Part shown: one piece after another, positions 16,824 to 25,438 of the stretch
Layout of the letters: every line of letters starts with the position of its first letter
Numbering within the stretch: position 1 is the stretch's first letter
Assembly: GCF_012849375.1 (NCBI RefSeq)
Contig: NZ_CP051684.1
Coordinates: 930,001-994,000 of the forward strand
DNA length: 64,000 nt
From: Duganella dendranthematis
GTDB taxonomy: Bacteria > Pseudomonadota > Gammaproteobacteria > Burkholderiales > Burkholderiaceae_D
Reading direction: 5' to 3'
Made by a program: the position numbers and the translations under genes
Notes under the pieces: generated by a model
The model's input: the letters and a program-made list of their open reading frames with translations, nothing else
What the model was told of the DNA's origin: nothing
Databases searched by the model: none

Positions 16824-17617
16824 ACGCCATCCAGCCCGGCGCCATCGATCTCGCCATCGCCTCCTCGCTGGTGGTGCTCAACGCCGGCATCTCCGCCTAT
16901 CTCGGCTTGCGCATGCAGCGCATGATGCTATGGTCCGCCGTGCGCATGGTGGTGCAACTGCTGCTGGTAGGCCTGGTGCTGCGCTGGGTGTTCGCGCTGG
17001 CGTCGCCCGCCGCCACGCTGGCGGTAGCGCTGCTGATGATTGTCGCCGCCGCGCGCGAGGTGGTGGCGCGGCCGGCGCACAGCGTGCGCGGCTGGCCCGG
17101 CGTAGGGCTGGCCACGGCCAGCGTCGGCCTGTCCAGCATCGCCACCGTCGTGCTGGCGCTGCTGACGGTGCTGCACCCGACACCGTGGTACGAGCCGCAG
17201 TACGCGGTGCCGCTGATCGGCATCGTGCTGGGCAACGTGCTGAACTCCGCCAGCCTGGGACTGGACACCTTCTACGGCGGTGTGGTCAACTCGCGCGCCG
17301 CCATCGAAGGGCAGCTGGTGCTGGGCGCCACCCGCAACGAAGCACTGGCGCCGCTGATCCGCGACTCGGTGCGCAAAGGCCTGATCCCGATCATCAACCA
17401 GATGTCGGCGGCCGGTATCATCACGCTGCCTGGCATCATGACCGGCCAGATCCTCGCCGGCATGGACCCGATGGACGCGGTGCGCTACCAGATCCTGCTG
17501 ATGTTTTTGCTGGCCGGCGGCAGCGGCATTTCCGTCACGCTGGCGGTCTACCTGGCCGCGCGCAGCGTCACGGACGAGCGTCACCGCCTGCGGCTGGAGC
17601 GACTGACGAGCCGCTGA
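16820..17617 (+). CDS. fetB: Iron export permease, FetB (YbbM, UPF0014) type
   Basis: The 265-residue membrane protein has about seven hydrophobic segments. It shows the family-typical stretches WYEPQYAVPLIGIVLGN, GATRNEAL and PIINQMSAAGIITLPGIMTGQ. These match the FetB/YbbM family of iron-exporting ABC permeases. Its start overlaps fetA by four bases. Its last 50 bases overlap, tail to tail, the 3' end of the MFS gene on the other strand. Confidence 0.9.
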   Translation: MNAIQPGAIDLAIASSLVVLNAGISAYLGLRMQRMMLWSAVRMVVQLLLVGLVLRWVFALASPAATLAVALLMIVAAAREVVARPAHSVRGWPGVGLATASVGLSSIATVVLALLTVLHPTPWYEPQYAVPLIGIVLGNVLNSASLGLDTFYGGVVNSRAAIEGQLVLGATRNEALAPLIRDSVRKGLIPIINQMSAAGIITLPGIMTGQILAGMDPMDAVRYQILLMFLLAGGSGISVTLAVYLAARSVTDERHRLRLERLTSR

Positions 17618-18722
17618 GCGCCACCACCAGCATGCCGCACGCCAGCGCCGCAAATGCCCACTGCAAGCCAACGGCGTGCGCCACGAAGCCGATCACGCCG
17701 GGACCGGCCAGGATGCCCGCATAGCCGATTGTAGAAATCGCGCTCACGGCCAGGCTGGCCGGCATATCGCGCTGGCTACCCGCCGCCGTGAACAGCACCG
17801 GCACGATGTTGGACGCGCCACAGCCGATCAGCACAAAGCCCGGCAGCGCCAGCCAAGCCGATGGCGCCAGCACCACCAGCAAGAAGCCCAGCGCCGACGC
17901 CAGACCGCCCAGCAGCATGATGCGGCGGCCGCCCCAGCGCTGCACAATGCGGTCGCCGTTCAAACGGCCGATGGTCATCGCCACCGCAAACGCCGCATAA
18001 CCCAGGCCGCCCTGCGCGCCGCTCATGCCGCCATTGGTCAGCAGCACCGCGCTCCAGTCGAGCACCGCGCCTTCGGCCAGGAACACGAACATGCACAACA
18101 CGCCGATCAGCACCACCGCGCCGCGCGGCACCACCAGCAGCGGCGCATCGCGTTCCGCTGCCGGCGCTTCACGCAGCAGGTTCGGACCCGCCGCCAGGAG
18201 CACCAACGCTACCGCAATCGTCATCGCCACCGAGGCGCTGACGATGTCCATGCCCAGCCACAGCATGGCGCTCATGCTACCCGCACCGACGATGCCACCC
18301 ACACTGAACAGGCCATGGAAGCCGGACATCAGCGCGCCGCCGTAATCCTTCTCGACGATCACCGCCTGCACGTTCATCGACACATCCAGCGTGCCGATGG
18401 TGGCGCCGAACAGGAACAAAGCCAGCGCCAGCAAGGGCGCGCTCGGCGCGATGGCCAAAAAAGGGAACACCGCGCAGCAGCCCAGACCAGACAACAGGAT
18501 CACGCGGCGACAGCCGAAGCGTGCAGCCAGGATGCCGGTCACCGGCATCGCCAGCAGGGAACCGATGCCTAAGCAAAGCAGCAGCAGGCCGAGTTGCGCG
18601 GCCTCGACGCCTGTGCGCGCCTGCGCATACGGCACCAGCGGCGCCCACGAGGACATGGCCATGCCGGCCGCCAGGAACGCCAGGCGCGTCGAAACGCGCT
18701 GCTTTAAACCAGTTGTTTTCAT
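17568..18722 (-). CDS. Major facilitator superfamily transporter
   Basis: The 384-residue protein has twelve predicted membrane segments. A motif A-like loop is seen as GILAARFGCRRVILLSG between segments 2 and 3. FHGLFSVGGIVGAG in the N-terminal half resembles fucose/sugar-type or YbjJ-like MFS carriers. The substrate cannot be named. It is the last gene of a minus-strand run and starts five bases after the DeoR regulator gene, which suggests that the regulator controls it, perhaps with a sugar or its phosphate as effector. The 3' end overlaps fetB by 50 bp. Confidence 0.85.
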   Translation of the reverse strand: MKTTGLKQRVSTRLAFLAAGMAMSSWAPLVPYAQARTGVEAAQLGLLLLCLGIGSLLAMPVTGILAARFGCRRVILLSGLGCCAVFPFLAIAPSAPLLALALFLFGATIGTLDVSMNVQAVIVEKDYGGALMSGFHGLFSVGGIVGAGSMSAMLWLGMDIVSASVAMTIAVALVLLAAGPNLLREAPAAERDAPLLVVPRGAVVLIGVLCMFVFLAEGAVLDWSAVLLTNGGMSGAQGGLGYAAFAVAMTIGRLNGDRIVQRWGGRRIMLLGGLASALGFLLVVLAPSAWLALPGFVLIGCGASNIVPVLFTAAGSQRDMPASLAVSAISTIGYAGILAGPGVIGFVAHAVGLQWAFAALACGMLVVALSGSSVAPAAGGDARP

Positions 18723-18727
18723 TGTAT

Positions 18728-19507
18728 TCAGGCGTCCGCGCGCAGCAGGTTGGCGCCGGCGGCGGCATACGCCGCAACCAGTTCCGCGCCCGCTTCCGCT
18801 TCGACGATCAGGTGAGTGAGTTGAGAGAGAGGCAGCACGCGGTAGGACGCCACGGCGCCCAGCTTGGCGCCGGTGGCGACGACGGCGGTGGCTTTGCTTT
18901 GCGCGGCCAGGCGGCGCTTGAATTCCGCTTCTTCGTAATCGACCGCAGTGACGCCGGCATCAACATCCACCCCGCAGGCGCCGATGAAGTACAGGTCGGG
19001 ATGAATCAGTTCCACCTCGCGCAGCGCGGTCGCGCCGACGCTGCCGCCCAGGCTTTGCTTGATGCGGCCACCGATCATGATCAGATCGATATGCGGCTTA
19101 TCCAGCAGCCGCGCGGCGATTGATGGCGCGTTGGTCAGCACCGTCAGCGGCACCGCCGGCAGCGCGTCGGCGATGGCCAGGTTGCTGGAGCCGGCGTCGA
19201 GGAAGATGGTGGCGCCCTGCTGCACCAGCGTAACTGCGGCAACCGCCAGCCGCGATTTGTCGGACTGCTGGCGCGTCATGCGCTGCGTCAGCGTGCCGCC
19301 TTCCGGCGCGGCCGGCATGCGCACCGCGCCGCCGTAGACCTTCTGGCACAAGCCGGTAGCCGCCAAGTCGCGCAGGTCGCGGCGGATCGTGTCTTCGGTA
19401 ACGTTGAGCTCACGCGCCAGCACGGCGGCCAGCACGCGGCCTTCGGTTTCGAGTTGCTTAAGTATTAACGCATGCCGCTCGGGCAGCAGTAGGTTGTCTG
19501 TTTTCAT
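18728..19507 (-). CDS. DeoR/GlpR family transcriptional regulator
   Basis: DeoR-family repressors bind DNA through an N-terminal winged helix-turn-helix and sense a phosphorylated sugar through a C-terminal domain. The helix-turn-helix region is seen as RHALILKQLETEGRV and ELNVTEDTIRRDL. The sensor part has FLDAGSSNLAIADALP and MIGGRIKQSLGGSVGATAL. I chose the ATG at 19507, giving 259 residues. No Shine-Dalgarno sequence is visible there; a TTG at 19534 is possible but adds an unconserved tail through the repeat region. The gene sits between a CoA-transferase and an MFS transporter. Confidence 0.88.
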   Translation of the reverse strand: MKTDNLLLPERHALILKQLETEGRVLAAVLARELNVTEDTIRRDLRDLAATGLCQKVYGGAVRMPAAPEGGTLTQRMTRQQSDKSRLAVAAVTLVQQGATIFLDAGSSNLAIADALPAVPLTVLTNAPSIAARLLDKPHIDLIMIGGRIKQSLGGSVGATALREVELIHPDLYFIGACGVDVDAGVTAVDYEEAEFKRRLAAQSKATAVVATGAKLGAVASYRVLPLSQLTHLIVEAEAGAELVAAYAAAGANLLRADA

Positions 19508-19520
19508 GCGCACATTGTAC

Positions 19521-19540
19521 ACAAATACGCACAAACACGC
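19521..19540. promoter_or_regulatory. 10-bp direct repeats just upstream of the DeoR gene
   Basis: ACAAATACGC and ACAAACACGC are adjacent ten-base repeats, one helical turn apart, with a related GCGCACATTGTAC next to them. They fill the 37-bp gap between the CoA-transferase stop and the DeoR start. Repeats of this kind are typical of DeoR-family operators. An autoregulatory role is inferred. Confidence 0.4.
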
Positions 19541-19544
19541 ATAA

Positions 19545-21059
19545 CTAAGGATTCATGATGCCAGGCAGGAACAAACGTGCATCCATCATTTTCAGCTGCG
19601 GGCTGATCGCTGGCTGAAAGTCCATGTGCGCCAGGATGTCGCGCTCCACGTTGATATCCGGCGCGATCTCGATCAGCTCCAGCCCGGACTCGCCATCCCG
19701 CAGCACCAGCCGGAACACGCAGCGCTCCGTTACGAACAACGCTTCCTGCCCGCGCTGCGCCGCATAACTGCCGCTGTAAGTGCGGTGTTCGACTTCATGG
19801 ACAAACTTGCGCGTGGCGCCGCCGGCGGCGGTGAAGGTACCGACAAACACCACCTTGCGCGCGTTCTGGCTGATGTTGATAAACCCGCCCGCGCCAGCCA
19901 GCTTGCTGCCGAATTTGCTGACGTTCAGATTACCCTGCCGGTCCGCCTGCGCCAGCCCGAGGATGGCCACATCGAGCCCGCCGCCGTCGTAAAAGTCAAA
20001 CTGGTAGGGCTGGTCGATGACCGCGTCGGCGTTGATCGCGGCGCCAAAATTCAGGCCCGACGCCGGCATGCCGCCGATCACGCCCGCTTCCGCCGTCAGC
20101 GTCACCAGTTCCAGCATCTGCTCTTCCGCCGCCACCACCGCCACGCCCTCCGGCATGCCGATGCCGAGGTTGACCACGTCGCCCGGCCGCAGCTCCATCA
20201 GCGCGCGGCGCGCGATCACCTTGCGGTCCGACAGCGGCATCTCGCCCAGCGCCGACAAGGCCACACGCTCTTCGCTGGCGAAGGCCGCGTTGTAGGCCTC
20301 GGCAAACGTCTGCATGTGATAGGCCGGCTGCTCCGCCACCACCACGTAGTCCACCATGATGCCGGGGATTTTCACCTGACGTGGATTGAGCGTGCCGCGC
20401 TGCGCGATGCGCTCCACCTGCACGATGACGATGCCGCCCGAGTTATGCGCCGCCATGGCAATGGCCAAGGCCTCCAGCGTCAGCGCCTCGCGCTCCATCG
20501 TCACGTTGCCGTTGGCGTCGGCCGTGGTGCCGCGTATCAGTACCACTTGGATCGGATGGGTTTTGTAGAACAGGTATTCCTTGCCGCCTAGCGTGGTCAG
20601 CTCGACCAGGTCTTCGGTGGTGCGGTCGTTGATCTTGCCGCCGCCATGACGCGGATCGACAAACGTGCCTAGGCCAACGTGCGTCAGCAATCCCGGCTTG
20701 CCGGCGGCGGTATCGCGAAACAGCTGGCTGATGACCCCTTGCGGCAGGTTGTACGCTTCCACCTTGCCGCTGATGGCCAGCTGTTGCAGCTTGGGCACCA
20801 GGCTCCAGTGGCCGCCGATAATGCGCCGCACCAGCCCTTCGTGGCCGAGGTGATTCAGGCCACGGTCCTTGCCGTCGCCCTGCCCGGCCGCATAGACCAG
20901 CGTCAGGTCGCGCGGCGTGGCGGTGGTCAGGAAGCGCTGCTCCAGCGCCACTGCCAGGTTTTCGGCAAAACCAACGCCGACAAAGCCGCCGGTGGCGATA
21001 GTGTCGCCGTCGCGTATCAGGCCCACGGCGTGCGCCGCGCTCACCACCTTGCCGTCCAT
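19545..21059 (-). CDS. Acyl-CoA:carboxylate CoA-transferase, fused alpha-beta (YdiF/propionate CoA-transferase type)
   Basis: Family I CoA-transferases move CoA between acyl-CoA and a free acid through a glutamyl-CoA thioester. This 504-residue protein joins the alpha-like half (with [19 protein letters not shown]) and the beta-like half (with [20 protein letters not shown]). The catalytic Glu lies in [15 protein letters not shown]. The length and order match YdiF and propionate CoA-transferases rather than the two-subunit AtoDA enzymes. The gene starts ten bases after rmuC and is followed by the DeoR regulator. Substrate is likely a short-chain acyl group; not determinable here. Confidence 0.9.
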   Translation of the reverse strand: MDGKVVSAAHAVGLIRDGDTIATGGFVGVGFAENLAVALEQRFLTTATPRDLTLVYAAGQGDGKDRGLNHLGHEGLVRRIIGGHWSLVPKLQQLAISGKVEAYNLPQGVISQLFRDTAAGKPGLLTHVGLGTFVDPRHGGGKINDRTTEDLVELTTLGGKEYLFYKTHPIQVVLIRGTTADANGNVTMEREALTLEALAIAMAAHNSGGIVIVQVERIAQRGTLNPRQVKIPGIMVDYVVVAEQPAYHMQTFAEAYNAAFASEERVALSALGEMPLSDRKVIARRALMELRPGDVVNLGIGMPEGVAVVAAEEQMLELVTLTAEAGVIGGMPASGLNFGAAINADAVIDQPYQFDFYDGGGLDVAILGLAQADRQGNLNVSKFGSKLAGAGGFINISQNARKVVFVGTFTAAGGATRKFVHEVEHRTYSGSYAAQRGQEALFVTERCVFRLVLRDGESGLELIEIAPDINVERDILAHMDFQPAISPQLKMMDARLFLPGIMNP

Positions 21060-21069
21060 GCCGCGCTCC

Positions 21070-22344
21070 TTATTCCGTATCGAGGTCGCTCTTGTCCAAC
21101 TCTGCTCCCATCAGCAACTGCGCCTGTTCGCTCGGCAGCGCCTCCACCGTCTTCAGCTTGCGTGCCATCACGCGGCTGCGCGTTTCGGCCGATTCGATAT
21201 TCTTGGCGGCGCGTTCCAGCGTCAGCTTGGTGGCGGCCAGCACATCGCCGAATTTGGAGAACTCGGTCTTGACCGCACCCAGCACCTGCCACACTTCCGA
21301 CGAGCGTTTTTCCAGCGCTAGCGTGCGGAAGCCCATTTGCAGGCTGTTGAGCAGCGCCGTCAGCGTCGATGGTCCAGCGATGCTGATGCGGTGCACGCGT
21401 TGCAGGTCGTCGGCCAGGCCGGGACGGCGCATCACTTCCGCGTACAAGCCTTCGGTCGGCAGGAACAGGATGGCGAAGTCGGTGGTGTGCGGCGGCGACA
21501 CATACTTTTCGGAGATGGTCTTGGCTTCGACCCGCACCGCGCGTTCCAGTTCCCGGCCGGCCAGCGCCACGCCTTCCGCATCGGCGTTGTCGGCCGCTTC
21601 AAGCAAACGTTCGTACTGCTCTTTCGGGAACTTGGCATCAATCGGCATCCACACCGGCGTGCCATTGTCGTTCTGCCCCGGCAGCTTGAGCGCGAACTCG
21701 ACGCGCGCGCCGCTGCCGGCGATGGTCTCAACGTTCTTGCCATATTGCTCCGGCGTCAGCACCTGCTCCAGCAGCATTTCCAGCTGCACTTCGCCCCAGG
21801 TACCGCGCGTTTTCACGTTGGTCAGCACGCGCTTCAAATCGCCGACGCCCAGCGCCAGCTGCTGCATTTCGCCCAGGCCCTGATGCACGCGCTCCAGCCG
21901 TTCCGACACCTGCTGGAACGACGCGGTCAAACGCGTCTCCAGCGTGGCGTGCAGTTTCTCGTCGACTGTCTTGCGCATCTCTTCCAGGCGCATGCCGTTG
22001 TCGGCTTGCAGATCCTTGATCTTGGTTTCCAGCGTGCCGCGGATTTCTTCCATGCGCTGATGCATGGTGTCGGCAAACGCCTTCAGGCTGCGCGCCTGTT
22101 CGTTGCGGCCGACCAGTCCTTGCGCCTCCAGCTGGCGGCGCATCGCTTCAAACTGCTGCATTGTGGCGGCGTTGCTGGTCTGCGCCGTGGTTTGCAGCTG
22201 CATGCGCACTTCGCGCTCGACGCGTTCGATGCGTTCGGCCAGATCGGCCGCCGGGCTGCTGCGGGATCGCAGCATCGCCAGTACCTGCAATACGATCACG
22301 GCGGCCAGCGCCGCCAACAACACGAAAAACTCGATCTGGCTCAT
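21070..22344 (-). CDS. rmuC: DNA recombination protein RmuC
   Basis: RmuC limits inversions at short inverted repeats in E. coli and has a PD-(D/E)XK-like nuclease core. The 424-residue protein starts with a membrane segment ([20 protein letters not shown]), followed by a long coiled coil (about 25-165) and the RmuC domain with [25 protein letters not shown] and [20 protein letters not shown]. It begins four bases after the truncated hemoglobin gene, so the two are very likely co-transcribed. Confidence 0.93.
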   Translation of the reverse strand: MSQIEFFVLLAALAAVIVLQVLAMLRSRSSPAADLAERIERVEREVRMQLQTTAQTSNAATMQQFEAMRRQLEAQGLVGRNEQARSLKAFADTMHQRMEEIRGTLETKIKDLQADNGMRLEEMRKTVDEKLHATLETRLTASFQQVSERLERVHQGLGEMQQLALGVGDLKRVLTNVKTRGTWGEVQLEMLLEQVLTPEQYGKNVETIAGSGARVEFALKLPGQNDNGTPVWMPIDAKFPKEQYERLLEAADNADAEGVALAGRELERAVRVEAKTISEKYVSPPHTTDFAILFLPTEGLYAEVMRRPGLADDLQRVHRISIAGPSTLTALLNSLQMGFRTLALEKRSSEVWQVLGAVKTEFSKFGDVLAATKLTLERAAKNIESAETRSRVMARKLKTVEALPSEQAQLLMGAELDKSDLDTE

Positions 22345-22348
22345 GGGC

Positions 22349-22741
22349 TTAATCCGGCTTGTTGCGCATCCAGTCGGCGGTCTGGAAGAAGGAGTTCATC
22401 AGCCGCACACGCAGCTCGGTGTCGATGCCGACATCCTCCATCGCCCACGCCATGCAGCGCAGCCACTGGTCGCGCTCCTGGGTGCCGATGGCGAACGGCA
22501 TGTGCCGCATGCGCAGGCGCGGATGGCCGTGCGCTTCCTGGTACAGATCCGGGCCGCCCATCCAGCCGCTGAGGAACATGAACAGGCGCTGGCGCGCATT
22601 CTCCAGCGACGGGCCGTGCACGGAGCGCAGCAGTTGAAACTCCGGTTCCAGTTCCATCAAATCATAAAAGCGATCGACCATGTCGCGCACGGTCGGCTCG
22701 CCACCAATTACTTCATACAGGGTGCGGGATTCTTCAGTCAT
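22349..22741 (-). CDS. Group 2 truncated hemoglobin
   Basis: The 130-residue protein is a 2-on-2 globin that binds heme and O2 or NO. Visible features are the N-terminal LYEVIGGEPTVRDMVDRFY with the distal Tyr (B10), PRLRMRHMPFAI with the proximal His, and the group 2 Trp in DQWLRCMAWAM. I chose the ATG at 22741, since the upstream extension to 22834 is inside the end of the synthase gene. The start is 14 bases after the autoinducer synthase stop and four bases before rmuC. This links an oxygen- or NO-binding protein to a quorum-sensing synthase whose promoter region carries FNR-type boxes. Confidence 0.92.
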   Translation of the reverse strand: MTEESRTLYEVIGGEPTVRDMVDRFYDLMELEPEFQLLRSVHGPSLENARQRLFMFLSGWMGGPDLYQEAHGHPRLRMRHMPFAIGTQERDQWLRCMAWAMEDVGIDTELRVRLMNSFFQTADWMRNKPD

Positions 22742-22755
22742 CCCGCCATGATAGC

Positions 22756-23988
22756 TTATACCAGCGCCAGCTTGCGCAGGCGCCGCGTGGAAGACCAGTT
22801 CTCCAGCTCGATCTGGCTGCGAATCGCATCGCAAGCGTGGACGATGCGCGCCAGCTGCAAGCGATCCAGCCCGGAATTGAGCGTCAGCCGCACCAGCGAG
22901 CGATTCTTCGGCGTGGCCGGCGCGCAGAACATGGCGCCGTAGACGCCATGGTTTTCCAGCAGCTTGCGCAGGGCCAGCGTCTTCGGTTCCGGTCCTGGCT
23001 CCAACGCGATGATTTGTTCGCTGCCGTCGCTGACGTTGTAGCCCAAGGCGCTCAACTCCTCGCGCAGCTCCCGCGCGTGCGCATGCAGCGTGGCGCGGCG
23101 GTCATCGGCAGCGGCGATGAAGTCGATGGCGGCGTCGAACCACGCCAGCTCATGCCCCAGCAGGCAGGAACTGAAAATCGCCGGCCGCGACTCCGACAAG
23201 AAGTAACCCTTGAAATAGCTGGAACAACTGATGAAGCCCGCCCGTCCGGCAAACGCCTTGGCCAGCGACGCCGTGCGGAAATGCACCCTGTCGCTCAAGC
23301 CCAGCGCCGCCACCAGCCCGGCGCCGCGCGGACCGTGCGTGCCCAGCGAATGCGACTCGTCGACAATCAGCATGCAGCCGCTGCGCTCCGCGATCTCCAC
23401 CAGATCCGCCAGCGGCGCCACGCTGCCGTTGGTGCTGTACAGCGCATCGACCACGATCAGACCACGGCCGTGGCGCTGCAACTGCTTCTGCAAATGCTCC
23501 ATGTCGTTATGCAGAAAGGACACCGGCAGCGCGCCGGCCGACTGCACGCCTTCCCACAGCGAGGCGTGCGCCTGCATGTCCAGATACACCGGGATGCCCG
23601 GCCCGGCCAGCGTCTGCACCAAGCCAACGTTGGCGGCCCAGCCGGATTGCGCCAGAATGCCGTCCTCCGCCCCCATGAAGCGCGCCAGCTTGCGTTCCAG
23701 CCGGTGCTGGGGGCTGCCCTCCTGCAGATACACGGCCGACATCAGCATCTCGCCCTGGCTATGCTGCAAGGCGGTTACCTGCGCGCGCACCAGTGCTGGT
23801 TCCCCGGCCAGGCACAGATAGTCATTGCCAGCCAAAAAAACCGCGTTGGCCGGCGTCGGTTGCCAGGCGTGTGGATGCTCGCCGCCCAGCAACTGGGCGA
23901 TCCGCGTGACATAGTGCAAGTCCATGCGGCGCGCGACAAAGTCGGGAAACAGGGAATGAGCTTGGTGGTCGGCAATAGCGTAGGTCAT
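22756..23988 (-). CDS. jqsA: CqsA/LqsA-type autoinducer synthase (JqsA-like), PLP-dependent
   Basis: The enzyme belongs to the alpha-oxoamine synthase family, which condenses an acyl-CoA with an amino acid or SAM using PLP. CqsA and LqsA of this family make alpha-hydroxyketone signals in Vibrio and Legionella, and JqsA does so in Janthinobacterium. The 410-residue protein has FLAGNDYLCLAG, the PLP-ring region HNDMEHL, VDESHSLGTHGPRGAG, and the Schiff-base Lys at about residue 244 in TASLAKAFAGRAGF, all closely CqsA-like. I chose ATG 23988, which has AGGAG eight bases upstream. A kinase and response regulator are encoded divergently, as in the jqs locus. Biotin synthase BioF or Kbl are ruled out by context and the CqsA-like core. 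Confidence 0.9.
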   Translation of the reverse strand: MTYAIADHQAHSLFPDFVARRMDLHYVTRIAQLLGGEHPHAWQPTPANAVFLAGNDYLCLAGEPALVRAQVTALQHSQGEMLMSAVYLQEGSPQHRLERKLARFMGAEDGILAQSGWAANVGLVQTLAGPGIPVYLDMQAHASLWEGVQSAGALPVSFLHNDMEHLQKQLQRHGRGLIVVDALYSTNGSVAPLADLVEIAERSGCMLIVDESHSLGTHGPRGAGLVAALGLSDRVHFRTASLAKAFAGRAGFISCSSYFKGYFLSESRPAIFSSCLLGHELAWFDAAIDFIAAADDRRATLHAHARELREELSALGYNVSDGSEQIIALEPGPEPKTLALRKLLENHGVYGAMFCAPATPKNRSLVRLTLNSGLDRLQLARIVHACDAIRSQIELENWSSTRRLRKLALV

Positions 23989-24075
23989 GGCGAAATCTCC
24001 TGGAGGTAGTAACAAGAAAGATTGTTTTTTTATGAACCGCGAAGCCCACGATGCGGCGAAAAAAACTCAAAGAGA

Positions 24076-24089
24076 TTGATGCGGATCAA
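24076..24089. promoter_or_regulatory. FNR/Anr-type box TTGAT-GCGG-ATCAA between jqsA and jqsK
   Basis: A perfect TTGAT-N4-ATCAA palindrome lies in the 175-bp divergent spacer. It is 88 bp upstream of the jqsA ATG and 75 bp upstream of jqsK. A -10-like TAAATT (24119-24124) towards jqsK would put the box near -47. FNR, Anr and Dnr regulators bind this consensus when oxygen is low. Binding is inferred. Confidence 0.65.
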
Positions 24090-24141
24090 TTCCCGTTTTG
24101 ATACCCCCAACCACGTTGTAAATTAAGGCCATGATGGCAAC

Positions 24142-24155
24142 TTGATAAAAATCAA
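24142..24155. promoter_or_regulatory. Second FNR/Anr-type box TTGAT-AAAA-ATCAA just upstream of jqsK
   Basis: This perfect palindrome ends eight bases before the jqsK ATG. It occupies the place where a ribosome-binding site would be, and no Shine-Dalgarno sequence is visible. At this position it would be expected to block rather than activate jqsK. Its centre lies 66 bp from the first box. Confidence 0.65.
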
Positions 24156-24163
24156 ACGTAATC

Positions 24164-25435
24164 ATGAGCCCGACCCTGCAAGAACGCTGGAAGCGCTGGC
24201 AACACGGACTGGTGCAGTCTTTGTTGCTGTATCACGGCCGCGAAGACCATGCGACCGTGCGCGTGCTGCTGCTGTCCTGCATCGGCACGGTGGGCATGCC
24301 GCTGTACTACGTGATCTGGCAGCACTTCTTTCCGCAGGAGTACGAGTCGCTGTCGCTGCGCCTGCTCGGCATCCTGCTGTGCGCGCTGGGTCTGTTCGCG
24401 CGCCAGTTCAGCCGGCAGATGCTCAACCTGTACCTGCTGGTCACGCTCAGCTACATCTTCCCGTTCTTCTTCACGTTTATGTTTTTGATGAATCACGCGT
24501 CCGGCGTATGGGGCGAATCGCTTTTGATCGGGCTGGTGGTGCTGTTCCATTTCGATACCGGCCTGGCGCTGCGCGCCTACGTCATCGGCACCACGCTGGC
24601 CTGCGTGGCGGCGAGCGCGCTGGGCGCCGGCGACATGCTGCTGAGCCGGCAGGTGTTGCAGCAACTTCCAATCCACCTGTTCACCATCGCCGTGCTGTCG
24701 GTGGCCAAGATCAGCCGCCACGTGCTGGCGCAGGAAAAGCTGGCCGGCATGGGCGCCGGCCTGGCCACCGTGGCGCACGAGTTGCGCACGCCGCTGACCA
24801 GCGTCGACGCCAATGTGCGCGGCCTGCTGCGCATGATGGCCGACGCCCAGAGCCAGGGCCAGAGTCCGGACGACCGCCTGACCATCATCGACGCGCTGGC
24901 GCGCATCCAGTTCGAGGTGCGCCATATGAACCACATGATCGATCTGTTTTTGTTGAGCGCCACGGCGGTGCGGCAAAACCTGCACCCGGTGGAGACGGTG
25001 TCGATGGAGACCGTGGTGGAGGCGGTGCTGAAGCGCTATCCATTCTCCAGCACCAAGCAGCAGAAGCAGGTCCGGTTGGAGGTGCGCCACAACTTCCAGT
25101 TCGCCGGCCAGACGGAACTGGCGGTGGTGGTGCTGCTTAATCTGCTGCGCAACGCGCTGCGCGCCGTGCAGCGCGCCGGCAAGGGACGCGTGCGCATCAT
25201 TATCGACGGCGGCCACCAGCCGCCACGCCTGCTGTTCATCGATACCGGCTGCGGCATACCGACCTCGCAGCTGGCGATGATTTTCCGCCGCTTCTATTCG
25301 CATCCGCCGCACAACGGCGCCGGCATCGGCCTGGCGCTGTGCCAGGAAATCATGGACGCGTGGCGCGCCAAGATCCGTTGCGTATCGCGCGAGAGCGCCT
25401 ACGCCATCTTTATTCTGGAATTCCCCGCGAGGTGA
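24164..25435 (+). CDS. jqsK: Quorum-sensing sensor histidine kinase, CqsS/LqsS/JqsK type
   Basis: The 423-residue kinase senses the alpha-hydroxyketone signal in homologous systems. Six hydrophobic segments fill residues 30-185 with no large periplasmic domain, as in CqsS and LqsS. The phosphorylated His is H205 in VAHELRTPLTS. The ATPase domain shows the N-box LLNLLRNALRAV, the G1 box FIDTGCGIP and GAGIGLALCQEIM. Unlike Vibrio CqsS it has no C-terminal receiver domain, which matches LqsS and JqsK. The response regulator gene follows three bases after the stop. No ribosome-binding site is visible; an FNR-type box occupies the leader. Confidence 0.9.
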   Translation: MSPTLQERWKRWQHGLVQSLLLYHGREDHATVRVLLLSCIGTVGMPLYYVIWQHFFPQEYESLSLRLLGILLCALGLFARQFSRQMLNLYLLVTLSYIFPFFFTFMFLMNHASGVWGESLLIGLVVLFHFDTGLALRAYVIGTTLACVAASALGAGDMLLSRQVLQQLPIHLFTIAVLSVAKISRHVLAQEKLAGMGAGLATVAHELRTPLTSVDANVRGLLRMMADAQSQGQSPDDRLTIIDALARIQFEVRHMNHMIDLFLLSATAVRQNLHPVETVSMETVVEAVLKRYPFSSTKQQKQVRLEVRHNFQFAGQTELAVVVLLNLLRNALRAVQRAGKGRVRIIIDGGHQPPRLLFIDTGCGIPTSQLAMIFRRFYSHPPHNGAGIGLALCQEIMDAWRAKIRCVSRESAYAIFILEFPAR

Positions 25436-25438
25436 ACC

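Noticed and set aside
22756..23988. BioF or Kbl (8-amino-7-oxononanoate synthase or 2-amino-3-ketobutyrate CoA ligase)
   Set aside because: The same fold, but the core (TASLAKAFAGRAGF) is CqsA-like, and the divergent kinase and regulator fit a signal synthase.
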